The position numbers were made by a program, and so were the translations under genes. 64,000 nucleotides of DNA. Origin: Bog-473 sp963730785 (GTDB lineage Bacteria > Actinomycetota > Acidimicrobiia > Acidimicrobiales > RAAP-2). The notes under the pieces were generated by a model, which was not told the origin of the DNA, searched no databases, and saw nothing but the letters and a program-made list of their open reading frames with translations. Of this stretch, positions 25,973 to 35,711 are shown in pieces. The stretch's first letter is position 1; each line of letters begins with the position of its first letter. Location of the stretch: NCBI GenBank assembly GCA_963730785.1, contig CAVSTF010000016.1:230345-294344 (forward strand), read 5' to 3'.

Positions 25973-26753
25973 TTACGTGCGCAGTCCGGTGACGAGCGTT
26001 GTCTCGTAGCGAACGGCTACCTCGCCACCGGCCGCGTTGATGGCGATCCCAAGTTCGGCCAACAGCGCTGACAATTGCTCGGCCGGCAATGTGCGGTGGT
26101 CGCTGTGCGTCGTCGTGAGTTCCAGCCACTCGTCGGTGGCGTACGTCTGGTGATGGTTGAACGTCTCCACCGAGACGTCGTGAAACAAGTCGTCCACCCG
26201 CAGCGATTCCCCGAGTCGTTCGTAGAGCTCATAGCCCCGCATGCCGAGCAACACTGAGTGACGACCCAGTTCGGGGGCGTGCCGCTCGTAGGCACCAACG
26301 ATGGCGTCTTGTACTTCAGCTCCGGCGTTGGCCTGGTTCCAGAACAGGCCGATCCGGCCCTCGGGTCGAAGGACCTGGCTGGCTTTGGCGGCGCCCAGGG
26401 GTCGGGTTGACCCAGTGCCAGGACTGCCCCGCCGTGAGTAGGTCAAAGACCCGGCCGGCCGGGATCGAACTCCTCGATGGTGCTGATCTCCACCTGCTGT
26501 CCATACCGACGAGCGACCTCCGCCATCCGGTGGTCAGGCTCGAGGCCGAGCACGTCGCAACCACGAGCCAAGAACAGGCGTGAGGCGATCCCGGTGCCAC
26601 ACCCGACATCGAGCACACGGTGTTCGTTCGTCCTGGAGGAGAAAGTCGATCATCGTCTCCGGATAGGTGGGTCGGACGCGGTCGTATTGCTCGGCGTCGT
26701 CACCGAATGAATCCGGCTCGGTCTCGATTCTCAAACAGATGCACTTCGGTCAT
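25973..26753 (-). CDS. Class I SAM methyltransferase, TYLKY-like (frameshifted)
   Basis: Three frames combine to a methyltransferase of about 260 aa. The start region has FGDDAEQYDRVRPTYPE; then come the glycine-rich motif I region near 26600, VLGLEPDHRM and VFDLLTAGQSWHWVNP. After a shift near 26400 follow AAKASQVLRPEGRIGLFWNQ and the C-terminal part. YDRVRPTYP and the Q-SWHW block are typical of a widespread actinobacterial methyltransferase family with unknown substrate. The best start is ATG 26753 (MTEVHLFENRD), needing a shift, or TTG 26734 in frame. Shifts lie near 26620, 26465 and 26405. Confidence 0.7.
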
Positions 26754-26849
26754 GGTGTCCTCACACGGTTCGTCGCTGGCGTTGTGCGCGTGGTCCGGTC
26801 GACCAAGGGCATCTGTACGACGTTGGAGGCGTCATCGGCCACCAGGACC

Positions 26850-28100
26850 TCAGTGCCGACTGACCGCGGCTCGGGCCACCCGTTGCCGGGTGGCCAGATA
26901 GAACAGCGGCACGCTCGCCAGCCAGCGTGGCCACACCTCCGACCGCGAAGGCGATACCCGCGGATTGCTGGCGTCGCTGATGTACCCCATAAGGGGCGCG
27001 CCAATCGGAGTGCTGCCGAGGAAGGCGATGGCATTGAGTGCCATCACCCGACCTCGCATGGTCGGGTCGGCTCGAAGCTGCAGGGTGGCGTTGTTAGTCG
27101 AGATGAACGAGATGCTGGCGGCGCCCATCGGCACCAGGAAGATGATGGCGGCGAGCTTCGACGGCGCCAGCCCGACGATCAGAATGAAGACGCCGAACAG
27201 AATGCCAATGATGGCCAGCAGCTTGGTGGACGGATTGCTGCGGTGGGCGGTGAAGAGTCCACCCATGACGGCACCCACACCCATGGCGGCCAGGAACGTG
27301 CTGTACAGGCCGGCCCCACCGTGGAAGGTGAACTTGGCCAGGAGGGGCAGCGTCACGGTGAAGTTGAAGGCGAAGATGCCGACGATCGCCATTGAGATGA
27401 GCGGCGACCGCAGGTCGCCCGTGGCCCAGACGTAGCGCAGGCCTTCACGGATCTGCCCCTTGGCCCGTCCGACGCCCGGCTTTGATACAGCTCCGTGGCC
27501 CGCATCAGACTCAGGGCGATGATCACGGCCACATACGACGCTGCGTTGACCAGGAAACAGGTGCCGACGCCCAAGGTCAGGATCAGCACACCGCCGATGG
27601 CCGGTCCGATCACTCGGGCCGAGTTCATCAGCACGCTGTTGAGGCTGACTGCGTTGGGCAGCAGGTCGAGCCCGACCATTTCGGACACGAAGGTCTGCCG
27701 GGCCGGGTTGTCGAACAGGTTGACGCCGCCGAGCAATGTTGGAGAGGGCGAACACCTGCCATAGCTGCACCGAATGCGACAGGACAAGACGCCCAGCAGG
27801 AGCGCCAAGACGCCGGCGACGGTCTGGGTGCAGTACGAGAATCTTGCGCTTGTCCAGCCGATCGGCCACCAGTCCGCCAAACGGGCCCGAGCAGCAGCAT
27901 GGGCAGGAACTGCAGGCCGGTGGCGATGGCCACGTCGACGCCGGTGCCATGCAAGCGGGAAGAGGATGAGGTAGCTCTGGGCCACCATTTGCATCCAGGT
28001 GCCGGAGACCGAGACCACCTGACCGGTGAAGTAGAGCCGGTAGTTGCGAACCTTCAACGCGGCAAACGTCTTGTGGCGGGCGTCAGCTGAACCGACTCAT
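26850..28100 (-). CDS. MFS-family exporter, EntS-like (frameshifted)
   Basis: The fragments assemble to about 415 aa with the twelve-helix pattern. The N-terminus is KVRNYRLYFTGQVVSVSG and GTWMQMVAQSYLIL. The signature loop after helix 2 is GGLVADRLDKRKIL. The C-half contains FAFNFTVTLPLLAKF, GAVMGGLFTA and IGAPLMGYISDASNPR. The pattern is of the enterobactin-exporter/MFS_3 group, usually drug or siderophore efflux. Shifts occur near 28085, 27950, 27860, 27730 and 27480. The start ATG 28100 overlaps the stop of the MarR gene (ATGA), so regulator and pump form an operon, and the pump is probably induced by a MarR ligand. Confidence 0.75.
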
Positions 28101-28560
28101 GGCTCGACCAGGTGTTCCAGTAGGGCCACCAGCTCTTCGGCCTTGGACTGCTCAACCGGCTCGAGTTCGGACAGGCGTCGAACCAAGAACGCCGTCTTGA
28201 GGGTGCGGATGCGCTCCAAGGTGCGCATGACCGGCTGGGGTGAGACGGACCCGGGCACTGCGTCGATCCGACGCATCGGTGACCCGAGTCACCTGACCGG
28301 CGTCGAGCAGCGAGGCCACAATCCGGGTCATGGTCGGCGGCTGCACCTGTTCACGGGTGGCCAGCTCTCCCAAGCGTCGGGCTGCCGAGCCGCATGACTG
28401 AGCCGAGGGCGGACGCCTGGGCCGGCGAGAGCCCAGCCAATGACTCCTGCCGGAGCTGACGGTGGAGGCGGTTGATGCACTGGCGCAGCCGGCTGGCCAG
28501 TTCTTCGTTCGGTGTGCCCTCCAAAAGCGTGGTGTTGACGGCTTCGGAGTTCGATGGCAT
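28097..28560 (-). CDS. MarR-family transcriptional regulator (frameshifted)
   Basis: About 154 aa from ATG 28560. A helical N-terminus (ELASRLRQCINRLHRQLRQ) precedes LSPAQASALGSVMRLGSPTL. The winged helix is RLGELATREQVQPPTMTRIV, then LLDAGQVTRVTDASDRRSAR with the wing (DRRSARVRLTPAG). The end is a dimerisation helix (LSELEPVEQSKAEELVALLE). Shifts are needed near 28375 and 28230. It is translationally coupled to the MFS exporter. A 6-bp inverted repeat directly upstream of the start is a likely autoregulatory site. Confidence 0.75.
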
Positions 28561-28571
28561 GCCCCCAGTAT

Positions 28572-28588
28572 AGTTAGTTGTGCTAACT
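28572..28588. promoter_or_regulatory. Inverted repeat AGTTAG-N5-CTAACT, probable MarR operator
   Basis: AGTTAG and CTAACT are perfect arms around TTGTG, 12 bases before the MarR start codon. It is an AT-rich island in GC-rich DNA. Size, symmetry and location match operators of MarR dimers that repress their own operon. Confidence 0.5.
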
Positions 28589-28608
28589 AATGAGTCGCCC
28601 CATCCGTT

Positions 28609-28944
28609 CTAGAAGCTGGGGACGTAGCCCCCGGAGCCCAGTGAGGCGCTGTCCTCGGAGCTGATGGAGTCGTCCAGGCCGCCGACGACCTCGGTGACCC
28701 AGGGCAGGCGGTCACGCAGGATCCGCTCGACCCCGCCCGACAGGGTGGCTTCGCTGACGGCACAGGAGCTGCAGGCCCCCTGGAGCTGCACTTCGACCAC
28801 GCCGGTCTCGACGTCGGCCCTGATCAGGACCAGGTCGCCGCCGTCGGCTTGCACGGCCGGACGCATCAGGTCGATGACGCCATGCAGCTTGGTCAGACGC
28901 TCGGCACGATCGGCGTCACTCAACTCAATTTCGGTGTCAGGCAC
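28609..28944 (-). CDS. NifU C-terminal-domain Fe-S scaffold protein
   Basis: A protein of 111 aa with the NifU/Nfu domain: VIDLMRPAVQADGGDLVLI, VEVQLQGACSSCAVSEATL with the cluster-binding CxxC, and GVERILRDRLPWVTEV. Nfu proteins hold and deliver Fe-S clusters to target enzymes in the cytoplasm. A short N-terminal helix and an acidic Ser-rich tail (SISSEDSASLGSGG) complete it. The gene is 49 bases from the MarR gene start and on the same strand. Confidence 0.9.
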   Translation of the reverse strand: MPDTEIELSDADRAERLTKLHGVIDLMRPAVQADGGDLVLIRADVETGVVEVQLQGACSSCAVSEATLSGGVERILRDRLPWVTEVVGGLDDSISSEDSASLGSGGYVPSF

Positions 28945-28987
28945 TCCCCCATTGTGCCGTGCCCTGGGCCAAACGTGTCACGCCCCC

Positions 28988-29888
28988 TCAGGAGAGCCCG
29001 ACGGGGACCCCCGGAGCACCCTGGATGACCGGGATTGGAGAGCTCCCCGATCCCCTCAATGGCGATCCGCACCACGTCACCATCGGCCAGGAACTTGGGC
29101 GGGTGTGAACCCGGCCCCCACGCCGGCCGGCGTGCCGGTGGCGATGATGGTGCCCGCCTCGAGGGGGAAGGCGGTGGTCAGGTATTCGATCATTTCTGAG
29201 CAGTTGAAGATCAGGTCGGAGGTCGACGAATCTTGCCGGAGTTCGTCATTGACCCAGGTGCGGATGGACAGGTTGCTCGGATCGCCCAGTTCGTCGGTGG
29301 TGACCATCCACGGGCCACAGGGCGCATGGGAATCGAAGGATTTGCCCACCGTGAAGGTGGGCGTCCGCCACTGCCAGTCGCGGGTGCTGACGTCATTGAT
29401 GATGGTGAACCCGGCCACCACCTCCATGGCCCGGGAGGCCGGAATGTGCTGGCAGCGACGGGCGATCACCATGGCCAGTTCGCCTTCGTAGTCGACCATG
29501 GCCGAGACGGCCGGGCAACACGATGGGATCACCGGGTCCGGCAATGGAGGTTCGCTGCTTGTTGAACCAGTACTGGTACTCCGGCGCCTCCCGACCCATT
29601 TCCGCCACGTGGGCCCGGTAGTTCATGCCGATGGCCAGGATGGCCGGCGGCGCGGTCACCGGTGATCGCAACGATGACTGACGAGAGCGAATGACGAGCG
29701 GCCGTTGATGTGGGCGCTTCACGCGCCTGCACCAAGCCACTCTTGCCCAGGGCCAGCAGTGCCGTGAGGTCCGCCGGTAGGTCGACAGCCGGATCGGTGA
29801 GATCGACGATCTCATCGCCTTCGATGACGCCGAGCCGAAGCCGGCCGACCGGATCCGTTGTCGAGTCAGTGAAGCTGGCGAGCCGCAT
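28988..29888 (-). CDS. Fumarylacetoacetate-hydrolase-family protein (frameshifted)
   Basis: About 300 aa. The N-terminal cap begins MRLASFTDSTTDPVGRLRLG from ATG 29888. The catalytic FAH fold shows ILAIGMNYRAHVAEMGR, then VDYEGELAMVIARR with the metal-binding Glu, GFTIINDVSTRDWQ and GKSFDSHAPCGPWMV, and TAFPLEAGTIIATGTPAGVG. Members hydrolyse or decarboxylate acylpyruvates and related diketo acids in aromatic degradation; the exact reaction is open. Shifts near 29690, 29540, 29110 and 29040 interrupt it. The stop is TGA at 28988-28990 in the reconstructed frame. Confidence 0.75.
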
Positions 29889-29933
29889 CGAATGTCTCCT
29901 TCATCGAATCTCTGTTGAGCTTTTGTTGGACCT

Positions 29934-31173
29934 TCATGGCGACACACAGCTCTCGAGTGCGCCCAGCGCCCGAAGTCCCCAGGAGCGACCGACTTCGGCC
30001 CAGCGGTCGGGCTCATCCATCACATCGTCAGCTTCTTGCCACAGCTCGTTCTCGACCGGTGCGAGCACGGCCCGAATGTCGTCAATGGAAGCGGGGGCAT
30101 CCTCCACCTGCTGGCGCAACGCGTCGGCGGCCCGCCACATGGCTTCGCCCGAGAGTCTCGAACGGCACGAAGGGTGGAGGTCCGGCGGCGGTGCTCGGGA
30201 AGGCCGGCACATAGATGCTGACGCACGGGCTGCCGGCGGCGACGTAGGTCACCAGCGGCGCACCGTCGGGAAGATGGCGCGGCAGCACGGCGATCATTGA
30301 GGCCGCCGTCACGCTGAGCCCGCGGACGTGCATACAGACGGTGACGCCGCTGAAGTCGGCGCCCAGTTCCGTGGGGGGCGGATCGTTGGGGCCATCGGCA
30401 CCCGGCGCACCCCAGGGACCGTGCCCGTGGTCACGGAGATGGGCGGCCGTGGCGGCCGGGGTCAGGCCGCCCTGCTCGCCGCCGTTCCGATGGGAGTCCA
30501 AGAAACGGCGGCTGGCCGCCAGGCGAACATCGGCGTAGGCGGTGTGTTCTCGTTGATTGCGGAAGCGCTCGAAGTCCTCGCCATCCTCGAGCGAGTCCGA
30601 ACCGAGAAACCACTCGGTGCGGATGGAGTGACGGTTGGAGATGGCGGCGCCGGTGCCTGTGCTGGGGTCGATGCGGGAGGCGGCGAAGTCTGGACCGGCC
30701 GTATCGAGGATGAAGGCGTGGGCCGGGTCGGCGATCAGGAACGATGAGTCGTACGCCTCCTGGTGGGCCTGGTCGGCGATCCCGCCCTGGCCGTGCACCC
30801 GGAGCAGGTCGGTGATGACGTGCAGCGCCTCCTCGGCGGTGCGGGACCGCTCCAGCCCCAGTCGCACCAGGTCCATCCCGATCAGCGTCGGCTTGGCCGC
30901 CGCCGCATTGTGCGTCGTACTCACCCGCTCGTTGCCGATGGCCACCCCGTACTCGTTCACCCCGTGCTCGGCGCCCCAGAGCCAGGTCGGGCTGGACAAG
31001 AACGTGGCGTGAGCCCCGGTGTCACCGATGGAGAGGTACTGCGTCCGCAGCGTGCAGCCCTGGGTGGACCGCCGGCCGTACGGCGTGGCCAGTTGCACTT
31101 CCCCTATGGGCCGGTCCGAGTTCTTGGCGAACACCATGCCGTCGGCGCCCGGGCCACAGAGGGTGTCACACAT
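29934..31173 (-). CDS. C69-family dipeptidase / secernin-like Ntn hydrolase (one frameshift)
   Basis: ATG 31173 gives MCDTLCGPGADGMVFAKNSD. The Cys after the initiator Met is the N-terminal nucleophile of C69 peptidases. Further typical blocks are TFLSSPTWLWGAEHGVNEYG, VAIGNERV, DLVRLGLERSRTAEEAL, SSFLIADPAHAFILDTAG and AAISNRHSI. One shift near 30175 links to the last 80 residues, giving about 412 aa. The predicted role is cleavage of dipeptides or other amides; secernin-type members are poorly characterised. It is divergent from the P450 gene, with only 35 bases between starts. Confidence 0.75.
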
Positions 31174-31208
31174 GGTTTGACTATACGGAGGCTGGCTAGG
31201 GTGACGGC

Positions 31209-32502
31209 GTGGAACCTCGCGAGACGCTGACTGTCGACCAAATTGATCTTTCGGACATCGAGTTCTGGGCTCGACCCTGGGAGGAGCGCGAGGGCGCGTT
31301 CGCAGACCTTGCGCAGAGAGCGACCAATGGCGCACTTCGAAGATCCCGAGGTCCCGCCGGAAATGGCGGCCCTGATTCCAAACTCGGGCAAGGGCTACCG
31401 AGCCCTGACCCGGCACGCCGATGTGTCACACGCCAGCCGCCACCCGGAGATCTTCCAGTCGGGCCAAGGGGCCACGAGCATGATCGACCTGCCCGAGGAG
31501 ATGCTCGAGTTCTTCGGCTCCATGATCAACATGGACAACCCGCGTCACGCCCGGTTGCGCCGGATTGTGTCGGCCGCCTTCAACCCGCGGATGGTCAAGG
31601 ACATCATCGATCGGGTCGAGCTGGTGGCCGACGATGTGATCGACCGCGTGGCCGAGAAGGGAAGCTGCGACTTCGTGGTCGAGGTGGCCGCCCGGCTTCC
31701 GCTGGAAATCATCTGCGACATGATGGGCATCGGCGCGGCCGACTACGACACGGTCTTCAACGCCTCCAATGTGATTCTGAGTTCGGGTGACCCCGAGTAC
31801 ATCCCCGAGGGCACCGATCCCATGATGGCCTTCATGCTGGCGGCCCAGCAGCTGACCATGCTCATGACCGAGCTGGCGGAGCACCGGAAGGAGCACCCGA
31901 CCGACGACATCACGTCCGCTCTGGTCAATACCAACGTGGATGGCGAGGCCCTGACCGCGTCGGAGATCGCTTCGTTCTTCATTTTGCTGGTGGTGGCCGG
32001 CAACGAGACCACCCGCAACGCCATCAGCCACGGCCTGCTGGCCCTGACCAATCACCCGGACCAGCGGGCGCTGTGGTTGGCCGATCCGGCCGGCGTGTCG
32101 GCGACCGGCGTCGACGAGATCGTGCGTTGGGGCTCGCCGGTCATTTGGATGCGGCGCACCGTGGGCCAGGACACCGAACTGGGTGGCGAAAAGCTCTCCG
32201 AGGGCGATCGGGTGATTTTGTTCTACAACTCGGCCAACCGTGACGGCGAGGTCTTCGAGGACCCCTTCACCTTCAATGTGCTGCGCAACCCCAACCCACA
32301 CGTGGGCTTCGGCGCCGCCGGACCGCACTTCTGCCTGGGGGCGCACCTGGCTCGCCAGGAAATTGACGTCATGTTCAAGCACCTCTTCGACCGGCTGCCG
32401 GACATTCGCAGCGTGGGTGAGCCGGACCGACTGCGCTCGCCCTTCATTAACGGGATCAAGCACCTGGACTGCGAGTTCACGCCGGTAAAGGTGGCTCACT
32501 GA
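31209..32502 (+). CDS. Cytochrome P450 (one frameshift)
   Basis: About 430 aa beginning at GTG 31209 (TVDQIDLSDIEFWARPWEER); a shift near 31310-31325 leads to the rest. The I-helix is LLVVAGNETTRNAISHG with the acid/Thr pair, the ExxR helix is GVDEIVRWG, and the haem-binding loop is VGFGAAGPHFCLGAHLARQE with the axial cysteine. The first block and the HARLRRIVSAAFNPRMV block resemble the CYP125/124/142 group of actinobacteria, which hydroxylate sterol side chains or branched lipids. This subfamily assignment is an inference from memory. The ferredoxin at 37914 is not adjacent, but could be a redox partner. Confidence 0.85.
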
Positions 32503-32620
32503 GGTAGCCGTTCGTGGCTCTCAGCCACCGCCTGGTGCCTACATGTAACACCTATGTAATGGGACTTATGCATCATGGTCACTGGACCCGCATGAGCGGA
32601 TGCGGGGTGGCGGAGGTGCC

Positions 32621-33966
32621 GTGAAGCGGCTTGCGAATTGGGTGTTCGGCGACGATTGGGGCATCCGGAGCATCGACGGCGATGCCGCCCCGGATTCGCC
32701 CGAGAATCGCGTCAATGTCCTGCGGTTTGCCACCCGGGTGACCGGTGCCCACCGCCCTGATCGCCATGATCGCCATGGCGATCATTCCCCTCTCCGGACA
32801 ACACATCCCCGGCACGCACATCGCAGTGCTTGAGGTCATTCTCGGGTCCTCGGTCGCCCTCCTCTTTCCAGCCGGCCTGGTCGTGGTTCGATATTTGTCC
32901 CTCTGGTGGTTCCACCTCATTACTCTTTTTATAGAGAGCCTGGTGGTACCGGCGACGGCCCTGGGCTTGTGGACCGAGTACTTTCTCCCTTCGCCGCCTT
33001 GGCCTATACCGTCTCTTCAACCGTTGTCTTTGTAGCGTACTAGTCGCCGAACCGCCACCATCCACATGGTGGCCATAGGCGCCAGTTACGGATACGTCGT
33101 GGCTCACCAGGCCGCCAACATCGCACCTGTCACCCGCTGGATTTTTGTCATGGGAGCGGTCTTGATTATCGGGCAGACGGTGGCATGGCTGGTCGATCGG
33201 GTCAAGGTGCTCGCTGTATCCGCTCATCAAGCTCGGACAGTGGCCGAGGAAGCGAAAGACGCCTTGGAGGACTTGAACTGGACTCTCGAGAGCCGGGTTA
33301 ATGAACAAGTCAAGGAACTCGAGAGTCTCGGTCGCCTTCGTCGATTCCTCTCGACTCAGGTCGCGGATGCCGTTCTGTCAGCCGAAGGGCCAACCGCTAC
33401 TGGAACCTCACCGTAAGGAAATCTCCGTCTTCTTCTGTGACTTCCGCGGCTTCACCGCCTTTGCGGCCAATGCCCAACCCGAAGAGGTGCTGGGCGTCCT
33501 GGGCGACTACTTCGACCTCCTGGGTGTGCTCATCAACCAGTACCAGGCCACCGTTGGAGCTTTCACTGGTGATGGCCTCATGGCCTTCTTCAATGACCCA
33601 CTACCCTGCGACGATCCGGCGCTGCGGGCTATCACCATGGCCGTCGAATTTCGCACGGCCATGGAGTCGCAAATTCAGAGTTGGACTCGCAAGGGTTATC
33701 AACTTGGATTCGGGGTCGGCATCACCTTGGGCTATGCCAACCTCGGCATGATCGGCTTCGAGGGCCGCCGCGACTACAGCGCCCTCGGACCCGTGGTCAA
33801 CCTCTCGGCCCGACTCTGTGGCGAAGCGAAATCAGGTCAGATCCTGATCGACCAGCGGGCGCACGGGGCATCGCACGACCGAATCCATGTTGAGGAGGGC
33901 GTTTCGGTTGTACTGAAGGGCTTCCATGACCCGGTACCCGTATTTAGCGTGTCCGGAGTCGTCTGA
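32621..33966 (+). CDS. Membrane-bound class III adenylate/guanylate cyclase (frameshifted)
   Basis: GTG 32621 starts a cytoplasmic lead (VKRLANWVFGDDWGIRSIDG). Six hydrophobic segments follow between 32740 and 33180, then a coiled linker (EAKDALEDLNWTLESRVNEQ) and the cyclase domain. Metal-binding Asp residues are in FFCDFRGFTAFAA and the GAFTGDGLMAFFND turn; YSALGPVVNLSARLC is the transition-state segment. The product would be cAMP or cGMP; the substrate-specifying residues were not resolved. The domain sequence and the adenine-type FCDFRGF pattern are closer to adenylate cyclases. Shifts lie near 32745, 32989, 33041 and 33390. The 118 bases before it contain a 6-bp hairpin (GTGGCT-CTC-AGCCAC, 32514-32528). 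Confidence 0.75.
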
Positions 33967-34031
33967 TCCTGATCTGGTATATGCGTTCCGTGACCCGGTC
34001 CCGGTGTCAATGTGCTGGGAATTCTTGACCG

Positions 34032-34388
34032 TCAATCGGGAATCGGCGCTGCCTCGCTGAACTCGTGGAAGGCCGCCAGTGCTCGGGGGCCCCAGACGGT
34101 GCCCGGGCCACCGTTCATGGAGATGGCCACGCCGATCATTTCCGTAACTTCAGACACGGTGGCTCCCCGGCGGGCGGCTCCCCGGGCGTGAGCGGCAATA
34201 CAGCCGTCGCACTCGCGGGTGATGGAGATGGCCAGCGCGATGAGCTCCTTCATCCGCATGGTCAGCGCACCCTCAGCCATGGCGGCCACATGGAGCGCGT
34301 TGAAGCCGGCGATGACGTCGGGAATGGCAGCGGACAGTTCCTTGTAGGGGGCCCGCAGATCATCTTGCACTTGGTGAAAATGTTCCAT
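34032..34388 (-). CDS. Carboxymuconolactone-decarboxylase-family, AhpD-like protein
   Basis: From ATG 34388 the protein is 118 aa (MEHFHQVQDDLRAPYKELSA). It has the AhpD motif CDGCIAAHARGA (CxxCxxxH) after LIALAISITRE, followed by EVTEMIGVAISMNGGPGTVW. Such small helical proteins are peroxidase-like thiol reductants or lactone decarboxylases; the CxxC/His motif suggests the peroxidase type. It is one short gap from the TetR gene that starts at 34968 on the same strand, so it may be under its control. Confidence 0.8.
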   Translation of the reverse strand: MEHFHQVQDDLRAPYKELSAAIPDVIAGFNALHVAAMAEGALTMRMKELIALAISITRECDGCIAAHARGAARRGATVSEVTEMIGVAISMNGGPGTVWGPRALAAFHEFSEAAPIPD

Positions 34389-34404
34389 GACGCATAGTGG
34401 CACG

Positions 34405-34968
34405 TCAGGTTGCGGCAGCGGCCTCCAATGCGCCCAATACCGCCGTGGCCAGCATCGACTGCAATCTTTCAAAATCGGCATTCAGCTGTTCGGCTGAATG
34501 GGCGGCGAAACGTCCACCGGCCTCGCTGGCGGCGAAGCCGAGCACCGCCGTGGCCATCAGCCGTTCCAGCTGGACCACGTCCGGTTCGGCACAACCCGCT
34601 TCGCGCAGTGCTTCGTAGACCACGTCACGAACCCGGCGGGCGCCCTCGGTGACCGCTGCCCGTTGTAGGAGGAGTGGGAAGACCTGGGGATGACGTTGCG
34701 CCGCCTGGCGGGTACCTCGCGAGAGAGCGGTCAGGCGGTCGGCCCAGTTGAGCGATGGATCGGGCAGTGGCACCTCTGACAAGAGGCTCTCCACCACGCC
34801 GTCCAGCAGATCGGCCTTGTTGTTGACGTGTCGGTACAGCGCCATCGGGGTCACACCGAGTCGATCGGCCACCGCCTGCATGGTGACGGCGGCCAAGCCC
34901 TGCTGGTCCGCCAGCTGGAGGCTGGCGGCCAACACGGCGGCGCGATCGATCTGGGCGGGACGTCCCAT
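34405..34968 (-). CDS. TetR/AcrR-family regulator
   Basis: A protein of 187 aa. The N-terminal HTH reads AVLAASLQLADQQGLAAVTM, AVADRLGVTPMALYRHVNNK and ADLLDGVVESLL, the TetR signature. The C-terminal ligand domain is helical (GTRQAAQRHPQVFPLLLQRA) with the TetR_C-like pattern. Its ligand is unknown. Downstream on the same strand lies the AhpD-like gene 17 bases away, a plausible co-transcribed target. Confidence 0.9.
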   Translation of the reverse strand: MGRPAQIDRAAVLAASLQLADQQGLAAVTMQAVADRLGVTPMALYRHVNNKADLLDGVVESLLSEVPLPDPSLNWADRLTALSRGTRQAAQRHPQVFPLLLQRAAVTEGARRVRDVVYEALREAGCAEPDVVQLERLMATAVLGFAASEAGGRFAAHSAEQLNADFERLQSMLATAVLGALEAAAAT

Positions 34969-34995
34969 GGAGCTCAGTATCGCCCAGACACCGAA

Positions 34996-35616
34996 TCAGT
35001 CGGTGCCAGCGCCGGCTCCACGTGGTCCGCGGGCTCGTACCTCTTCAACCGACGCCATGGCATCGCGAAGCGATTGGATCCAGTCATGCTCGTGCTCGGA
35101 AACCAAGCGGACGCACCAGGCCAGGGCATCGCTGCGACTTCGAGCGACGCCGGCATCAATCAAGGTGTCCAGGACGCGACGGTCAGCCAGGCGCAGTCGG
35201 GTCATGACTGGCACCCCGGCGGTAGTGAAGAGCACCTTGGTGTCCCCGCATTGGGCGCCCCAGGACACGGTGCGCTGAAAGGCCGGCTGGGCCTCATCGG
35301 CAATGCGCATGCGGGCGCCGCGGGACTCCTCGCGGAATCCGCTGATGCGGGCGTTCTGGGCGACCTGGATCTCCTCGGCGGTGGCTCCTTCGGCCAGTTT
35401 CGGCGCGGCGAGGACGCCTACGACCTGCACCTCGTCGTCATCGACCTCAATGGTGACCGGCCCTTCGAACCAGCCGTCCGGGATGCGCCCGGCAAACCAG
35501 GCCGCGGTCAGCCGCTCCTGCTCGGGACTCCATGGCGGTGCGCTGACTCTCCGGCGGCGGCCGCCTCGACGGCCAGCGCCTTGGTGTTCCCCGTGTTCGT
35601 GTTGTGATGGATTCAT
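34996..35616 (-). CDS. Hypothetical protein with RHH-like C-terminal region, 206 aa
   Basis: Not recognised by name. The N-terminus is a basic, disordered stretch (GAGRRGGRRRRVSAPPW). The middle (WFAGRIPDGWFEGPVTIEVD and IQVAQNARISGFREESR) resembles a family of small actinobacterial proteins. Residues 140-175 (TRLRLADRRVLDTLIDAGVA, SRSDALAWCVRLV) look like a ribbon-helix-helix or CopG-type fold, so DNA binding is possible. Its start is 95 bases from the divergent ATP-grasp gene across an AT-rich promoter region that contains two GATTAC repeats. Confidence 0.55.
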   Translation of the reverse strand: MNPSQHEHGEHQGAGRRGGRRRRVSAPPWSPEQERLTAAWFAGRIPDGWFEGPVTIEVDDDEVQVVGVLAAPKLAEGATAEEIQVAQNARISGFREESRGARMRIADEAQPAFQRTVSWGAQCGDTKVLFTTAGVPVMTRLRLADRRVLDTLIDAGVARSRSDALAWCVRLVSEHEHDWIQSLRDAMASVEEVRARGPRGAGAGTD

Positions 35617-35676
35617 AGTTACGAGATTACAAGATTACGTTTTAGATCGTGCACCTTTGACCTGGTTCTTTATTTG

Positions 35677-35704
35677 TTGACATCATATGCTTATTCTATA
35701 TACT
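35677..35704 (+). promoter_or_regulatory. Strong sigma70-type promoter, leaderless ATP-grasp transcript
   Basis: TTGACA at 35677 and TATACT at 35699 are spaced 16 bp. The expected transcription start is 6-9 bases after the -10 box, which coincides with the ATG at 35712, so the message is probably leaderless. TCATATGC occurs twice in direct orientation (35683-35690 and 35708-35715), one copy in the spacer and one at the start codon, possible operator half-sites. The region 35630-35715 is clearly AT-rich compared with its surroundings. Confidence 0.6.
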
Positions 35705-35711
35705 AACTCAT

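Noticed and set aside
31426..32499. 357-aa open frame on the reverse strand in the P450 gene
   Set aside because: The forward strand encodes all P450 motifs; the reverse frame has a shadow composition and no recognisable domain.
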